Shown piece after piece: positions 6,221-14,936 of a DNA stretch of 20,847 bases. The DNA comes from JBCDCU01 sp039180865 (GTDB taxonomy: Bacteria > Pseudomonadota > Alphaproteobacteria > Rhizobiales > JACESI01). The stretch spans positions 1 to 20,847 of the forward strand of contig JBCDCZ010000044.1 of NCBI GenBank assembly GCA_039180865.1. Direction: 5' to 3'. The notes beneath the pieces were generated by a model. That model ran no database searches. It was not told the DNA's origin and saw only the letters and a program-made list of their open reading frames with translations. Position 1 is the first letter of the stretch, and the number at the start of each line of letters is the position of its first letter. The position numbers and the translations under genes are program-made.

Positions 6221-8341
6221 TTGATCATAAAGACCTGGTCCCTGCATAGACACCGCACCGGCGCCTTGCTCTTGCTGGGCGCCAGTCTCGCCCTCGGTTC
6301 AGTGCCCGCCTTTGCTTCCGGTGATGAGCAAAACCCCCCGCCCAAACCTCCGCGCCCGAACGTCTTCCAGATGCCCGCCCACGCGGTGGCGCAAAATGCC
6401 AAGACCGTTGAGGCGCGCAATCTCTTCATCGCCGGGCGCACCGCCGAGGCGGAGGCTCTTCTGCACACGGCCATCACCGAAGCGCCCCACTGGCCAGCCC
6501 ATCACTACAACCTCGCCATCTTGTTCGCGCAGAAAGGCGCCGCACCCGATGCTATAAGTGCACTCAAGAAGGCTTTCGACCTCGGTTTTCGCAATCGTGA
6601 TGCACTGGATCGCGACCAGGCTCTCAATCCCTTGCGCAGCAATCCGGACTTTGTCGCCCTTCAGAACGAGATTCGCCGACAGACCCGCCCCTCGGGGACG
6701 TCGCTTCGGCTCTCCGATGTTAAAGATGGCATTGCGACAGTAGATGAGGCCAACACCATCTGGGAGCCGAATGAGAACATTCTTCTTTCCGGCTTCTCAT
6801 TCGACGAAGAAAACCGGCCGATAGCTGGCTCGGTCCCGATCGAAGTATCCGAAGATCCAGTCGGAACCGTTCTCAATGACTGGTTCGATAAGGGTCGCGC
6901 CGCCGGAAACTTCGGCGATCTTTACGATAATCGCGACGGCAGCCACTCTCCCCTATCGAAGGCGCTTTTTCCGCAGCTTACCCATACTACCTACACCAAG
7001 ACGGCCAGACGGGCAGGACATCATTATGGTGCAGCCTCCAGACTTTTCTTTAACAGGGTGACATTCGGAAATTCATCCACCGCGCTCACAGGAAGCGATC
7101 TCTGGCGTAGTCAGGCACGCTTTCTTTTAACATCTCCGGGTCTCGCGAAGCGCCTCTATCAGCAATATGCCAACAACCACATCTACATCTATCCGGAACA
7201 CCGGGATCACGACAACGAACTCGGAGATCTCTTTCCCGCAAACACACCCTACATGTTTGTCTCGCAGGGCTCATCCACATCCGACCGCTGGTTGATGTCC
7301 TCCACTGCGCGCATTCTCGCAGCCTTCCAGCCGGAGGTGAAAGAATTTCTCGTCAAAGAGCGCCTTATCGCGCCAACCGTTCAGATGATCGTTCGCAATG
7401 CCCACGAGGGCGTCCGAATCACGAAGGATTACCTAACCGGTCGTGCCCATCCGAGCGTCTTCTGGGGACCAAAACTCGATCAGAAACGCATGATTGAAAT
7501 CGCCAACGCTATCGAGCGCGATGCGATCCCGCCGCAGGCCGTCTTATCTGTCATTGAAGAACCGCAACTTGTCCCTGGCCTTACTTATCTGGGTCCGGAC
7601 ATGGTCAGCGAAAAACTATTCGATACACCGTCTGCAATCGCGCGCATTGCACGCTCGACAAATAAGAGCCGCAAGATCGTTGTCAGCGCAGAACGGACCC
7701 GCGATCCAAATGGCCGGGAGCTCACATTTCACTGGCGCATCCTCAGAGGTGATCCGCGCCAGATCACAATCGAGCCCCTCAACGAGAGTGAAAGCCGCGT
7801 AGCCATCGACATTGGTTGGCACAAGAGCCGCCCTGTTCCTGGAAAGGACCACATTTCAACCAACCGGGTGGATATCGCGCTCTTTGCCCATAATGGCGTT
7901 CACTACTCCGCCCCGGCTTTCATCAGCTACTACTTTCCGCCGCATGAAAACCGGATCTACAGCGAAGACGGACGATTGCTTGAGATTGACTACTCTGCCG
8001 ATCAGGGAACGAACCCCTATATAGATCCGCTTCTCTTTCGCAAAAGAGGTTGGCGCGACACCTATCGCTACACATCGCAAGGCGAGCTGATTGGCTGGGA
8101 ACGCACGCATTCATCGGAACGCGAAACCTATACCCGCCATGGGGCTCTGGTCCGCGAAACGGATGCCCAAGGCCGGGCACTCAGAGCGGAAATCGTCCGC
8201 TACACGGAGGCTGCCACCGGTCCTTTGTTCCGGCGCATTAATGTTGTTCCGACAGGAGATTTTTTGGCCTATCGCTATACAGGCCCCGGAGACGCCCTTG
8301 GCACGGTGCGTCGCTGCAGCGATCCGCAATGTCTCAGGTGA
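6221..8341 (+). CDS. exported TPR protein with conserved uncharacterised domain
   Basis: This 706-residue protein has a Sec-type leader: basic residues, then LLLLGASLALGSVPAFA, with likely cleavage near 32. A Pro-rich linker follows, then one to two TPR-like units (55-152, including AGRTAEAEALLHTAI and HHYNLAILFAQKGAAPDAISALKKAF). Residues about 160-600 form a large domain with YPEHRDHD (324-331), FPANTPYMFVSQGSS, YLTGRAHPSVF, EKLFDTPSAIARI, TFHWRILRGD and NRVDIALFAHNG. I recognise this as a conserved secreted hypothetical family but know no function. The last 100 residues have Tyr-rich YRYTSQGEL/TDAQGRA strings reminiscent of YD/RHS repeats, and end with Cys699 and Cys704 in CSDPQC, possibly a disulfide. 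The start is uncertain: the frame closes at 6209-6211, leaving TTG at 6221 with GGGAG directly against it. It is transcribed away from the chaperone gene. Confidence 0.85.
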   Translation: MIIKTWSLHRHRTGALLLLGASLALGSVPAFASGDEQNPPPKPPRPNVFQMPAHAVAQNAKTVEARNLFIAGRTAEAEALLHTAITEAPHWPAHHYNLAILFAQKGAAPDAISALKKAFDLGFRNRDALDRDQALNPLRSNPDFVALQNEIRRQTRPSGTSLRLSDVKDGIATVDEANTIWEPNENILLSGFSFDEENRPIAGSVPIEVSEDPVGTVLNDWFDKGRAAGNFGDLYDNRDGSHSPLSKALFPQLTHTTYTKTARRAGHHYGAASRLFFNRVTFGNSSTALTGSDLWRSQARFLLTSPGLAKRLYQQYANNHIYIYPEHRDHDNELGDLFPANTPYMFVSQGSSTSDRWLMSSTARILAAFQPEVKEFLVKERLIAPTVQMIVRNAHEGVRITKDYLTGRAHPSVFWGPKLDQKRMIEIANAIERDAIPPQAVLSVIEEPQLVPGLTYLGPDMVSEKLFDTPSAIARIARSTNKSRKIVVSAERTRDPNGRELTFHWRILRGDPRQITIEPLNESESRVAIDIGWHKSRPVPGKDHISTNRVDIALFAHNGVHYSAPAFISYYFPPHENRIYSEDGRLLEIDYSADQGTNPYIDPLLFRKRGWRDTYRYTSQGELIGWERTHSSERETYTRHGALVRETDAQGRALRAEIVRYTEAATGPLFRRINVVPTGDFLAYRYTGPGDALGTVRRCSDPQCLR

Positions 8342-8418
8342 GCCGTCGAACTCGGATGCTCGATCTGCCGTAACCTGAAACTGTTCGAATGCCTCATTGA
8401 TAAAGTCCTACACGCGTT

Positions 8419-8453
8419 GATATTGACCGCCTGAAGGTCAGGTGATCAATATC
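8419..8453. repeat. nested inverted repeat between convergent genes
   Basis: GATATTGA (8419-8426) pairs with TCAATATC (8446-8453). Inside it CCTGA (8430-8434) pairs with TCAGG (8438-8442) around the loop AGG, with a symmetric 3x3 internal loop. It sits in the 173-base gap between the secreted TPR protein gene and the chemoreceptor gene, which converge. It may act as a transcript-end structure for either gene. No T tract adjoins it. Confidence 0.45.
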
Positions 8454-8514
8454 AGGCTAATCTTTCATCTCGTCCCAATGCCCCACAACCGTCGGACTTA
8501 AATCACCTGTATCG

Positions 8515-10812
8515 TCAGGCGGCCACTACTTGCCCGACAAGCAGTGGGAAATCAGCCTGAAGCGGATGGTCGAATTGCACTCCCATCCCGAGACTTGTCA
8601 CACGGATCACTTTCGCATCGCGCTCCTCTCCAAAGCCAAGATCAAGGCGAACACCCTCTCCTGGTTGTCGGTCAAAGTACTTTGAAATGAACGCGCCAGT
8701 CTGGCTGATATCACTCAGGCGTTTGGTAATGCGATCTCCGGATGGTTCGATGATGACGACTTCCTTCGACTGGACCCTGAGCGCTTCGCGGCGTTCAACC
8801 ACATCTTCGCCAATCATTTTCAGGAAGACTTCAACCTGTTCAGTCATTCGCGCATTCGCCTCCAGCACACTTTCAACTGTTCGGGCGACAATTGTGGCTT
8901 CGTCAGCTGTGCGGGAAATCGCCTCATTCAGCTTTCCAACGTTCTTGATCGCATCGTCAGCTCCGGAAGATGCAATCTGAATAGAATCGGAGATTTCCTG
9001 CGTCGACGACTGCTGTTCCTGAACTGATGCTGAAACCGTTTCAATGGATGTGCGGATATCGGAGACCTGACCTGTGATATGACCGATTGAATCCGCAGCT
9101 GTCCCCACCGAAGCCTGAATACCGCTTATGTTGTTTGCAATTTCGTCAGTTGCCCTCGCAGTTTGTTCTGCGAGCTGCTTCACCTCTGATGCAACGACCG
9201 CAAAACCGCGCCCCGCATCACCCGCTCTTGCCGCCTCGATCGTGGCGTTGAGCGCGAGGAGATTGGTTTGTTCCGCAATGTCACGAATGAGGCCGATAAC
9301 ACTTCCGATCTGACCCGCCGTTTCAGAGAGTGAGCGCACTTGCTCATTGGTCTGGTCGGCGGCATTCGCCGTCACATTGACCGTCTCATTGACTGTCTCT
9401 GTCTGACGCGAGATTTCGCGAATCGTGATCGTCATCTCTTCGGTGGCAGCTGCGACCGAGCTCACGCTTGTGGAGGTGCTCCCTGCCCCTTTTTTGGCTA
9501 CCTCGGCCATTTCGGCAGCATCGGCCGCAACGCTTGTCACACTCGACGCGCTCTGTCGCATGGATGTCATCTGCTCGCTGACGGCGGAGACTTCCGCTGT
9601 CATAATCGTTCTGAACTCGTCGACCATCGTCTGGAGGCTCGCCTGACGTTGACGCTCGCGATCCAGTTCCTGCGCGGCAGAATCTTCAAGCCGAACTCTT
9701 TCAATAACATTGTCCCGAAACCCGGCAATTGACTTAGCGACGGTACCGATTTCGTCTTTTCGGGCTGCGTCTTTGAATTCAGCGTCGGTATCTCCGGAAG
9801 CGAGCGCCTTCGCATCCGTCACAAGCCGTGAAATCGGCCGTGTAATGCTTGCTGATATCAGGAGACCCAGCGCAACCGAAACAACAAATGCGAGCCCGCC
9901 CACGATGGTAGCAAGCTGCTTAGAGTTTCCGGCGGCGACGATTGCAGCAGTAGAAATGTCTTGCTGATCGCGAACAGCACTTTCTTTAATCGCGGCAGCC
10001 CACACGCTGATATCCCGCCCGACCCTTTCTAGAGTTTCGCTGCGAATAGTGTTGCGCTCTGTGATCAAATCCCGGATTCGTTCCGTAACACGCGTATAGT
10101 TTTCTACGAGTCCCCGTGTCTCGTTAAGGCGCGCTTTCGGGTCGGCATTTGCAAGGGAGCGCTCAAGCTCATCAAGCCGAGTTGCGACTTTTTCAAGTTC
10201 ACTGAGCGCACGCTCAATATCCGCGGCGTCATTGGTGTCGAGAAACTTTCGAAGATAGACACGTGCAAGAATAAAATCCTGCTGAATCTGAGCGGCAAAA
10301 TTTGCGGTTTCGAAATCACCCGCGCGTGTTGCTGTTTCGTTGATAAAGGTGAAGCCTATGCGCGCCTCCGTCCCAATTGAATCAATCCGATTTTGAACGA
10401 GATCATCCCGCTCGGCATAAAGAGCAATAATTCTCTCAAGGCCAGTCTCGAAAGTGGAAAACTCCCGGTTGATGTCATCCAGGAATGAAACGCGCTCAGG
10501 GTTGCGTATCTCGTCGGCAGCCAGCGCAAGGCCGGTCTTCATTTGCTCTACAAAGTCCCGCATAGCAAAGAGGTCGCCTTCGGAGCGTGTGCGGACATAG
10601 CGATTTGCATTAAGGAGCAGATATCCCATATCGGCGTTGAGTTCGGAGGCGAGCAAGGCGTCGCCACTCATATCCTCTGCACCTTCGATCTTGGTCACCA
10701 ATGTGGACAATGTCAGATAGGCGAAAATAGCGAGGCCTGTGGCAACGGCTGCCACCATCGCAAACCCACCGCCAATGCGTGTCCTGACTGTAAGATTAGA
10801 AAATAGCGTCAT
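8515..10812 (-). CDS. methyl-accepting chemotaxis protein with C-terminal PilZ domain
   Basis: The protein has 765 residues from the ATG at 10812 (GGAG seven bases before). An upstream in-frame TTG at 10902 is less likely because it would put 30 residues before the first membrane helix. In order: a short cytoplasmic tail, TM1 (about 16-40), a long helical periplasmic sensor (40-295), TM2 (about 300-322), a HAMP linker starting at SITRPISRLVTDA, and methylation helices. The signalling hairpin tip (IRDIAEQTNLLALNATIEAARAGDAGRGF) spans about 509-537. The tail (about 670-765) is a PilZ domain: RREALR fits RxxxR (674-679) and DISQTG fits [DN]xSxxG (701-706). The receptor should talk to CheA/CheW and also bind cyclic di-GMP. 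No che genes are adjacent. The ligand is unknown; an all-helical sensor hints at a four-helix or HBM-type module. Confidence 0.93.
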   Translation of the reverse strand: MTLFSNLTVRTRIGGGFAMVAAVATGLAIFAYLTLSTLVTKIEGAEDMSGDALLASELNADMGYLLLNANRYVRTRSEGDLFAMRDFVEQMKTGLALAADEIRNPERVSFLDDINREFSTFETGLERIIALYAERDDLVQNRIDSIGTEARIGFTFINETATRAGDFETANFAAQIQQDFILARVYLRKFLDTNDAADIERALSELEKVATRLDELERSLANADPKARLNETRGLVENYTRVTERIRDLITERNTIRSETLERVGRDISVWAAAIKESAVRDQQDISTAAIVAAGNSKQLATIVGGLAFVVSVALGLLISASITRPISRLVTDAKALASGDTDAEFKDAARKDEIGTVAKSIAGFRDNVIERVRLEDSAAQELDRERQRQASLQTMVDEFRTIMTAEVSAVSEQMTSMRQSASSVTSVAADAAEMAEVAKKGAGSTSTSVSSVAAATEEMTITIREISRQTETVNETVNVTANAADQTNEQVRSLSETAGQIGSVIGLIRDIAEQTNLLALNATIEAARAGDAGRGFAVVASEVKQLAEQTARATDEIANNISGIQASVGTAADSIGHITGQVSDIRTSIETVSASVQEQQSSTQEISDSIQIASSGADDAIKNVGKLNEAISRTADEATIVARTVESVLEANARMTEQVEVFLKMIGEDVVERREALRVQSKEVVIIEPSGDRITKRLSDISQTGAFISKYFDRQPGEGVRLDLGFGEERDAKVIRVTSLGMGVQFDHPLQADFPLLVGQVVAA

Positions 10813-10959
10813 TATTCTTCTCCAGTGAGCTCCCAGCCACTGGCTTGCATCAAGTATCTTTGACAAAATTAATGCCACGCCCCTAACGCGGTCGTTTCCC
10901 AATGCAGCCAGTTTCTTTCGAGACCAAAAACAATCGTTATTTCAATACTTCAAATAGCT

Positions 10960-10989
10960 GTTGGCGCGTTGAATCAGAACGGCACCAAC
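10960..10989 (-). terminator. hairpin downstream of the TPR gene
   Basis: On the minus strand GTTGGTGC-C-GTT pairs with AAC-GCGCCAAC around a seven-base loop, giving eleven pairs with one bulged C and one G-T wobble. It begins about 70 bases past the stop codon of the TPR gene and lies upstream of the chemoreceptor start. The following bases (AGCTATTTG) are only mildly T-rich. It could be a terminator or a leader structure for the chemoreceptor mRNA. Confidence 0.35.
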
Positions 10990-11057
10990 ACCTCTCATAA
11001 AAAACACTTATAGTTAAAGCTGGCTTAATTTGCGCCGCACAAATGGCAGGTGGATAA

Positions 11058-12734
11058 TTATGCGGTTCTATGGCGACGACAGAAACAGGAGACGGTTACC
11101 GGGATTTCCGCACGCGCGCGAGCGATATCAAGCTGTTGACGTATATGGATTATTTCTACAGCTTCACCCCGTCGTTCCAAGCATTCATAAAGGCCTTGAA
11201 GGGCCCAGATATTCCCTGGATGGCGGCAGGCCCGGCTCAAGGTTTCATCAAGCCCGAGATCCTCGCGATAGACTTTCTCCGCTTTCTGGATATGACCCTG
11301 CTCAAGAAGAAGAGCACCCAGTGCATGACGCGCTGGTTGCATCCATCCCCATGGTTCGTCATAGGGCAGCGCATCATCAAGCTCTACTGCACGCTGCAAT
11401 TGCGAAAATGCGACATCGTAATTCGCTTTGCGGTAAGAGAGTTCGCCGTCGACCATAGCGCTTGCAATCTCCAGAAGATCAACGACCGTGTTGTTATGGA
11501 CCCTTCGACCGTCCGGAACGACTTTTCGCGCTTCTTCGAAAGCGGCACGCTCTTCCTCTGCCTCCTTGATGTTGCCAAGGGCGGAATGAGCGAGTGCGCG
11601 GGCATAGAGCGTCATTGCCGTTGTTGCAGAGTAAAGCTCCCGATCTTCGGGGAGCGTTTGTTTTATAATGTCATGCCATCTGCCGAAGCGGATCAGAACA
11701 TGCTGCTTCATCGCAAGATAGGCTTCCACAAAGTCCGCCATTGGCGGTGATGGTACCCGCAAAAGGTCTTCGGGCGTCGTTGCGATCAACTCCTCAGCCG
11801 CGGCCATGGCCGGAGTGAACTGGCCAAGGAACATCGCCCCGTAAATCGCAAAATGGTAATTGTGAACGCGATAAAGCGTATAGACGTTCAGCGCTCCTTC
11901 CCGCTTAAGAAACTTGCGGTCAGCGACAATCGCGCGCTCATTGCCGGCCAGAACATCCCGGTAATATCCGCACTGGACATCAATGTGGGTCGGCATGTGA
12001 ATGAGATGGCCGCCGTCAGGCATCAAGTCACGCAAACGGTCGGCCTGCCTGAGCGCCTTTTCAGGAAACGGCGACATCTCCATTAAATGGACATAGAGGT
12101 GCAAAAGACCGGGATGATCCCACGCGGAGGGACTGCCTTCGAATACCGTCTCCAGAACGAGCCGAGCTTCAGCCGTACCGGCTCCTTCTGCGATCCCTCC
12201 GGTTTTGAGATCCCACATCTGCCACGGGGTCTCGTTCATGATCGCTTCGACAAAGACCGTTTTGACCTCAAGGTCGTCCAGGAACGCCTTGTGAACGTCA
12301 CGCATCGCCTGCGTATAGGACCGGTTCCAAATCATCATGTCGTCGATCGGGTCCCGTTGAGGATAGCGCGCCTTAAGGGCTTCGATCAGCGCCCGCTCGA
12401 CCGGGGTCGCATTGTCTTTTCGCGCAATCGCCTTTTCCATAGCGTCGAACGCTCCTGCGAGAGCCGCAGCGCGCCCTTTGGGATCGTATAGATGCCAAGG
12501 AAGATTGTAGTTCGGCCCCATCGCGTAGGACGCGCCCCAATAGGCCATCGCACAATCGGGATCGGCGGCCTGTGCCTTTTCAAAACAGGCAATCGCCTCG
12601 GCATGATTATAGGCATAGGTCCAGTTCAGACCACGATCGAACCAGATCTGCGCCTCTTCAGATTGCGTGCTGACCGGTCTTACGTGCTGCCCAAGATCGA
12701 AGTAATGCTCAGGGTCGGCTTTGATAGATTCCAT
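11058..12734 (-). CDS. cytosolic tetratricopeptide-repeat protein
   Basis: This 558-residue helical repeat protein has no signal peptide or membrane helix. A clear TPR unit spans about 28-62 (IWFDRGLNWTYAYNHAEAIACFEKAQAADP). Weaker repeats lie around 185-240, 275-320 and 370-410, with another pair toward the C-terminus (FSQLQRAVELDD...; HALGALLLEQGHIQKAEKVYREDL). The middle holds a conserved His-rich segment, HPGLLHLYVHLMEMSPFPEKAL (from 207), then HLIHMPTHIDVQCGYYRD (from 243). I recognise this arrangement from uncharacterised TPR proteins of many bacteria; no enzyme activity is known to me. GGGAGGGGG just before the ATG at 12734 is a strong ribosome site. The protein ends CFCRRHRTA, an unusual Cys/Arg/His tail. 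The gene stands alone between two hairpins, so it is probably monocistronic. A scaffold role is plausible but unproven. Confidence 0.88.
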   Translation of the reverse strand: MESIKADPEHYFDLGQHVRPVSTQSEEAQIWFDRGLNWTYAYNHAEAIACFEKAQAADPDCAMAYWGASYAMGPNYNLPWHLYDPKGRAAALAGAFDAMEKAIARKDNATPVERALIEALKARYPQRDPIDDMMIWNRSYTQAMRDVHKAFLDDLEVKTVFVEAIMNETPWQMWDLKTGGIAEGAGTAEARLVLETVFEGSPSAWDHPGLLHLYVHLMEMSPFPEKALRQADRLRDLMPDGGHLIHMPTHIDVQCGYYRDVLAGNERAIVADRKFLKREGALNVYTLYRVHNYHFAIYGAMFLGQFTPAMAAAEELIATTPEDLLRVPSPPMADFVEAYLAMKQHVLIRFGRWHDIIKQTLPEDRELYSATTAMTLYARALAHSALGNIKEAEEERAAFEEARKVVPDGRRVHNNTVVDLLEIASAMVDGELSYRKANYDVAFSQLQRAVELDDALPYDEPWGWMQPARHALGALLLEQGHIQKAEKVYREDLGLDETLSRACRHPGNIWALQGLYECLERRGEAVEIIHIRQQLDIARARAEIPVTVSCFCRRHRTA

Positions 12735-12843
12735 AATCCCCCTCCCGACGTCTCTCGGGTGGCGTTACTCATTAATCGGATCTGATCGCCAGTCGGTGGA
12801 AACATCCACCCGAGCCCACATCATACGTGCAAATACGCGAACG

Positions 12844-12865
12844 AAAAAGGGGCGCCCAAAGCACC
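12844..12865 (-). terminator. probable intrinsic terminator of the LysR gene
   Basis: On the minus strand GGTGC pairs with GCGCC (one G-T wobble) around a five-base loop, followed by CC and TTTTT (12844-12848). It lies about 75 bases past the LysR stop codon at 12939. Flanking AAAAGG and CCTTTT allow alternative pairing. The stem is short, so confidence is moderate. Confidence 0.5.
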
Positions 12866-12938
12866 TTTTATCCTGAACGCGATCTGGCGGACGCCCTTTT
12901 ACAAACAGGACGGTGATCAGCCGAGTGACCTCGACCTG

Positions 12939-13832
12939 TTACAAACCCATTTTCCGGAGCCGATCCGCAATGAAATCCACGAAGACCCGGATCTTGGCCG
13001 AGAGGTGCCGGTTTTCAAGATAGACTGCATAGATACCGAGATCGAATGCGTTGAAATCGTCGAGAACCGTCTCCAGTGCACCGGTGCGAACGTCTTCGCC
13101 GACAACGTAAGCAGGACACAGCGCAATGCCTTTGTCATCCCGCGCAAGCTTTCGCGCAGCCGTTGCACTGTTCACCCGAAAGCGTCCGTCAACCCGAACC
13201 GTTTCAATATCGCCATCTACGACAAAGGGCCATTGCCCCCGGTTCCGGAAGTTGGTGTCGATGATGCATTCGTGGTCCTGAAGCGCTGAAGGCCGCTCGG
13301 GTCGACCGTGTTTCTCGAAGTAGGCCGGGCTCGCGCAGGCAACGATATCGGCAGGCGCAATGCGCCGGGCAATCAAAGAGGAATCTTCCAGCTTGCCGAT
13401 CCGGATTGCGAGATCGAACCCTTCGTCGATCAAACCGGCAAACCGGTCCGTCATGTCGAGTTCGATGGTAATCTCGGGATAAAGGTCTGTGAATTCGCTG
13501 AGGATCCTGATGACATAGAGTTCGCCGAAAGTGGTCGGACAGGTGATGAAGAGGTGGCCACGCGGTTGCTGATGTTTATCACGAACCGACGATCGCAGAT
13601 TGTCATAGTCCTCCAGCAGTCTGGTGCACCGCGTCTGGAAGGCACGACCGGTTTCTGTCAGGCCCACCTGGCGAGTGGTCCTGGTCAAGAGAGCAGCGCC
13701 CAGATCATCTTCAAGGGCTCTCACATATTTGCTGACGAGCTGAGGGCTCGTCCCGAGCTTTTCGGCAGCGCCCGTGAAAGAACCCGCATCTACGACGGCG
13801 GCAAACGCCCGCATCACTTCGATCTTATCCAT
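12939..13832 (-). CDS. LysR-type transcriptional regulator
   Basis: The protein has about 297 residues from the ATG at 13832. A second in-frame ATG at 13844 adds four residues; neither start has a clear Shine-Dalgarno. I chose the shorter form because LysR proteins of this group typically open MDKIE-MRAF. The winged helix-turn-helix spans about 1-60, including AGSFTGAAEKLGTSPQLVSKYVRALEDDLG and LTRTTRQVGLTETG. The periplasmic-binding-protein-like effector domain follows, with IELDMTDRFAGLIDEGFDLAIRIGKL. That pattern is of the CrgA/AaeR-like subfamily and not of CatR, so this is probably not the classical muconate-responsive activator. It is transcribed away from the catabolic operon starting at 13941, with a 9-bp palindrome directly beside its start. 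Control of that operon and of itself is the natural inference. The inducer is unknown. Confidence 0.93.
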   Translation of the reverse strand: MDKIEVMRAFAAVVDAGSFTGAAEKLGTSPQLVSKYVRALEDDLGAALLTRTTRQVGLTETGRAFQTRCTRLLEDYDNLRSSVRDKHQQPRGHLFITCPTTFGELYVIRILSEFTDLYPEITIELDMTDRFAGLIDEGFDLAIRIGKLEDSSLIARRIAPADIVACASPAYFEKHGRPERPSALQDHECIIDTNFRNRGQWPFVVDGDIETVRVDGRFRVNSATAARKLARDDKGIALCPAYVVGEDVRTGALETVLDDFNAFDLGIYAVYLENRHLSAKIRVFVDFIADRLRKMGL

Positions 13833-13857
13833 AACTATCAACATAACATTGATAGTT
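13833..13857. promoter_or_regulatory. palindromic operator candidate between LysR and catabolic operon
   Basis: AACTATCAA (13833-13841) and TTGATAGTT (13849-13857) form a perfect 9-bp inverted repeat with a seven-base spacer. It contains ATC-N11-GAT, close to the general LysR-box form. It lies directly against the preferred LysR start codon, contains the alternative one, and is about 84 bases upstream of the first gene of the divergent operon. One site could thus repress the regulator and control the operon. Confidence 0.65.
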
Positions 13858-13940
13858 TAACAACAATAGCCGTCTTTATCTCCCTTTTGCGCAATAGCAT
13901 ATTCACTGCAGAGTTAAAGAGGGCAGCCAAGGAGAGCACG

Positions 13941-14927
13941 ATGCTGGTAGATGGCAAATGGCGAGGCAAATTCGATCCGGTTCAGGCGAAAGACGACAAG
14001 GGCCGGTTCATTAGGCAAACATCAAGCTTTCGCAACTGGGTGACGGCAGATGGTAGCGCCGGACCGACTGGCGACGCAGGCTTCAAGGCCGAGGCCGACC
14101 GCTATCATCTCTATGTGGCGCTGATCTGCCCATGGGCATCCCGGGCACTCATGGTCCGTAGGCTAAAAAAGCTTGAAGACCTCATTACCGTATCGGTTGT
14201 CGAACCTTTCCTGACCGATGAGGGATGGAAGTTCGGCACGTATCCTGGCGCTGATCAGGACCCGCTTCTCGGCGCCACCTACATGCACGAGGTCTACACG
14301 GAAGCTGACCCGCATCATACAGGCCGGGCAACTGTCCCCGTCCTCTGGGACAAGAAACAAGGCGTCATGGTCAACAATGAATCGGCGGACATCATCCGGA
14401 TGCTGAATTCCGCCTTCGATGCTTTCGTAGACACGCGTGTCGATCTTTATCCAGAAGCGCTTCGCCACGACATCGAAGCCCTCAATCCGGTCCTCTATAA
14501 CGATCTCAACAATGGTGTTTACAAGGCCGGTTTCGCCGTCACACAGGAAGCCTATGAAGAAGCCGTTCTGACGGTGTTCAAGACACTTGATGATCTCGAA
14601 AGACGCCTGAGCGACGGACGGCCCTGGCTTTTCGGCGATCAGATGACTGAGACGGACATTCGCTTGTTCGTCACGCTTGTTCGTTTCGATGCCGCCTATC
14701 ATGGCCTCTTCAAGTGCAACATTCGCAGTATCGCAAATTATCCGAAGCTCTCGGCGTTTCTCAAACGCATGATGGCGGTCGAGGGTGTTCGCGAAACCGT
14801 CAACATCGACCATATCAAGCGCGGCTACTACTCGATTGAAACCCTGAACCCGACCAGAATCGTGCCGGTCGGACCGGATCTTGATTTCTTGCCGCCTGTT
14901 CAGCCAGCCACCAGAAGCGCGGCGTGA
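13941..14927 (+). CDS. glutathionyl-hydroquinone reductase (Xi-class GST, YqjG-like)
   Basis: The protein has 328 residues from the ATG at 13941, with GGAGAG at 13931-13936. A much longer open frame reaches back to 13308 but overlaps the LysR gene and has no homology there. The enzyme family removes glutathione from glutathionyl-hydroquinones through a catalytic cysteine. Here that is Cys63 in LICPWASRALMVRRLK (CPWAHR in many relatives, so Ser replaces His). VNNESADIIRMLN matches the glutathione-binding end of the thioredoxin-like fold. GDQMTETDIRLFVTLVRFD marks the helical domain. HIKRGYYSI...NPTRIVPVGP at the end is typical, with Gly where HYY is usual. It is the first gene of the aromatic operon, only 9 bases before the muconolactone isomerase gene. 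That suggests it detoxifies quinones formed from the pathway's phenolic substrates. Confidence 0.93.
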   Translation: MLVDGKWRGKFDPVQAKDDKGRFIRQTSSFRNWVTADGSAGPTGDAGFKAEADRYHLYVALICPWASRALMVRRLKKLEDLITVSVVEPFLTDEGWKFGTYPGADQDPLLGATYMHEVYTEADPHHTGRATVPVLWDKKQGVMVNNESADIIRMLNSAFDAFVDTRVDLYPEALRHDIEALNPVLYNDLNNGVYKAGFAVTQEAYEEAVLTVFKTLDDLERRLSDGRPWLFGDQMTETDIRLFVTLVRFDAAYHGLFKCNIRSIANYPKLSAFLKRMMAVEGVRETVNIDHIKRGYYSIETLNPTRIVPVGPDLDFLPPVQPATRSAA

Positions 14928-14936
14928 GACAAGACC

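Noticed and set aside
13308..13940. N-terminal extension of the glutathionyl-hydroquinone reductase frame
   Set aside because: It runs antisense to the LysR gene and across the operator. The ATG at 13941 has a good ribosome site and gives the normal family length with Cys63 in place.
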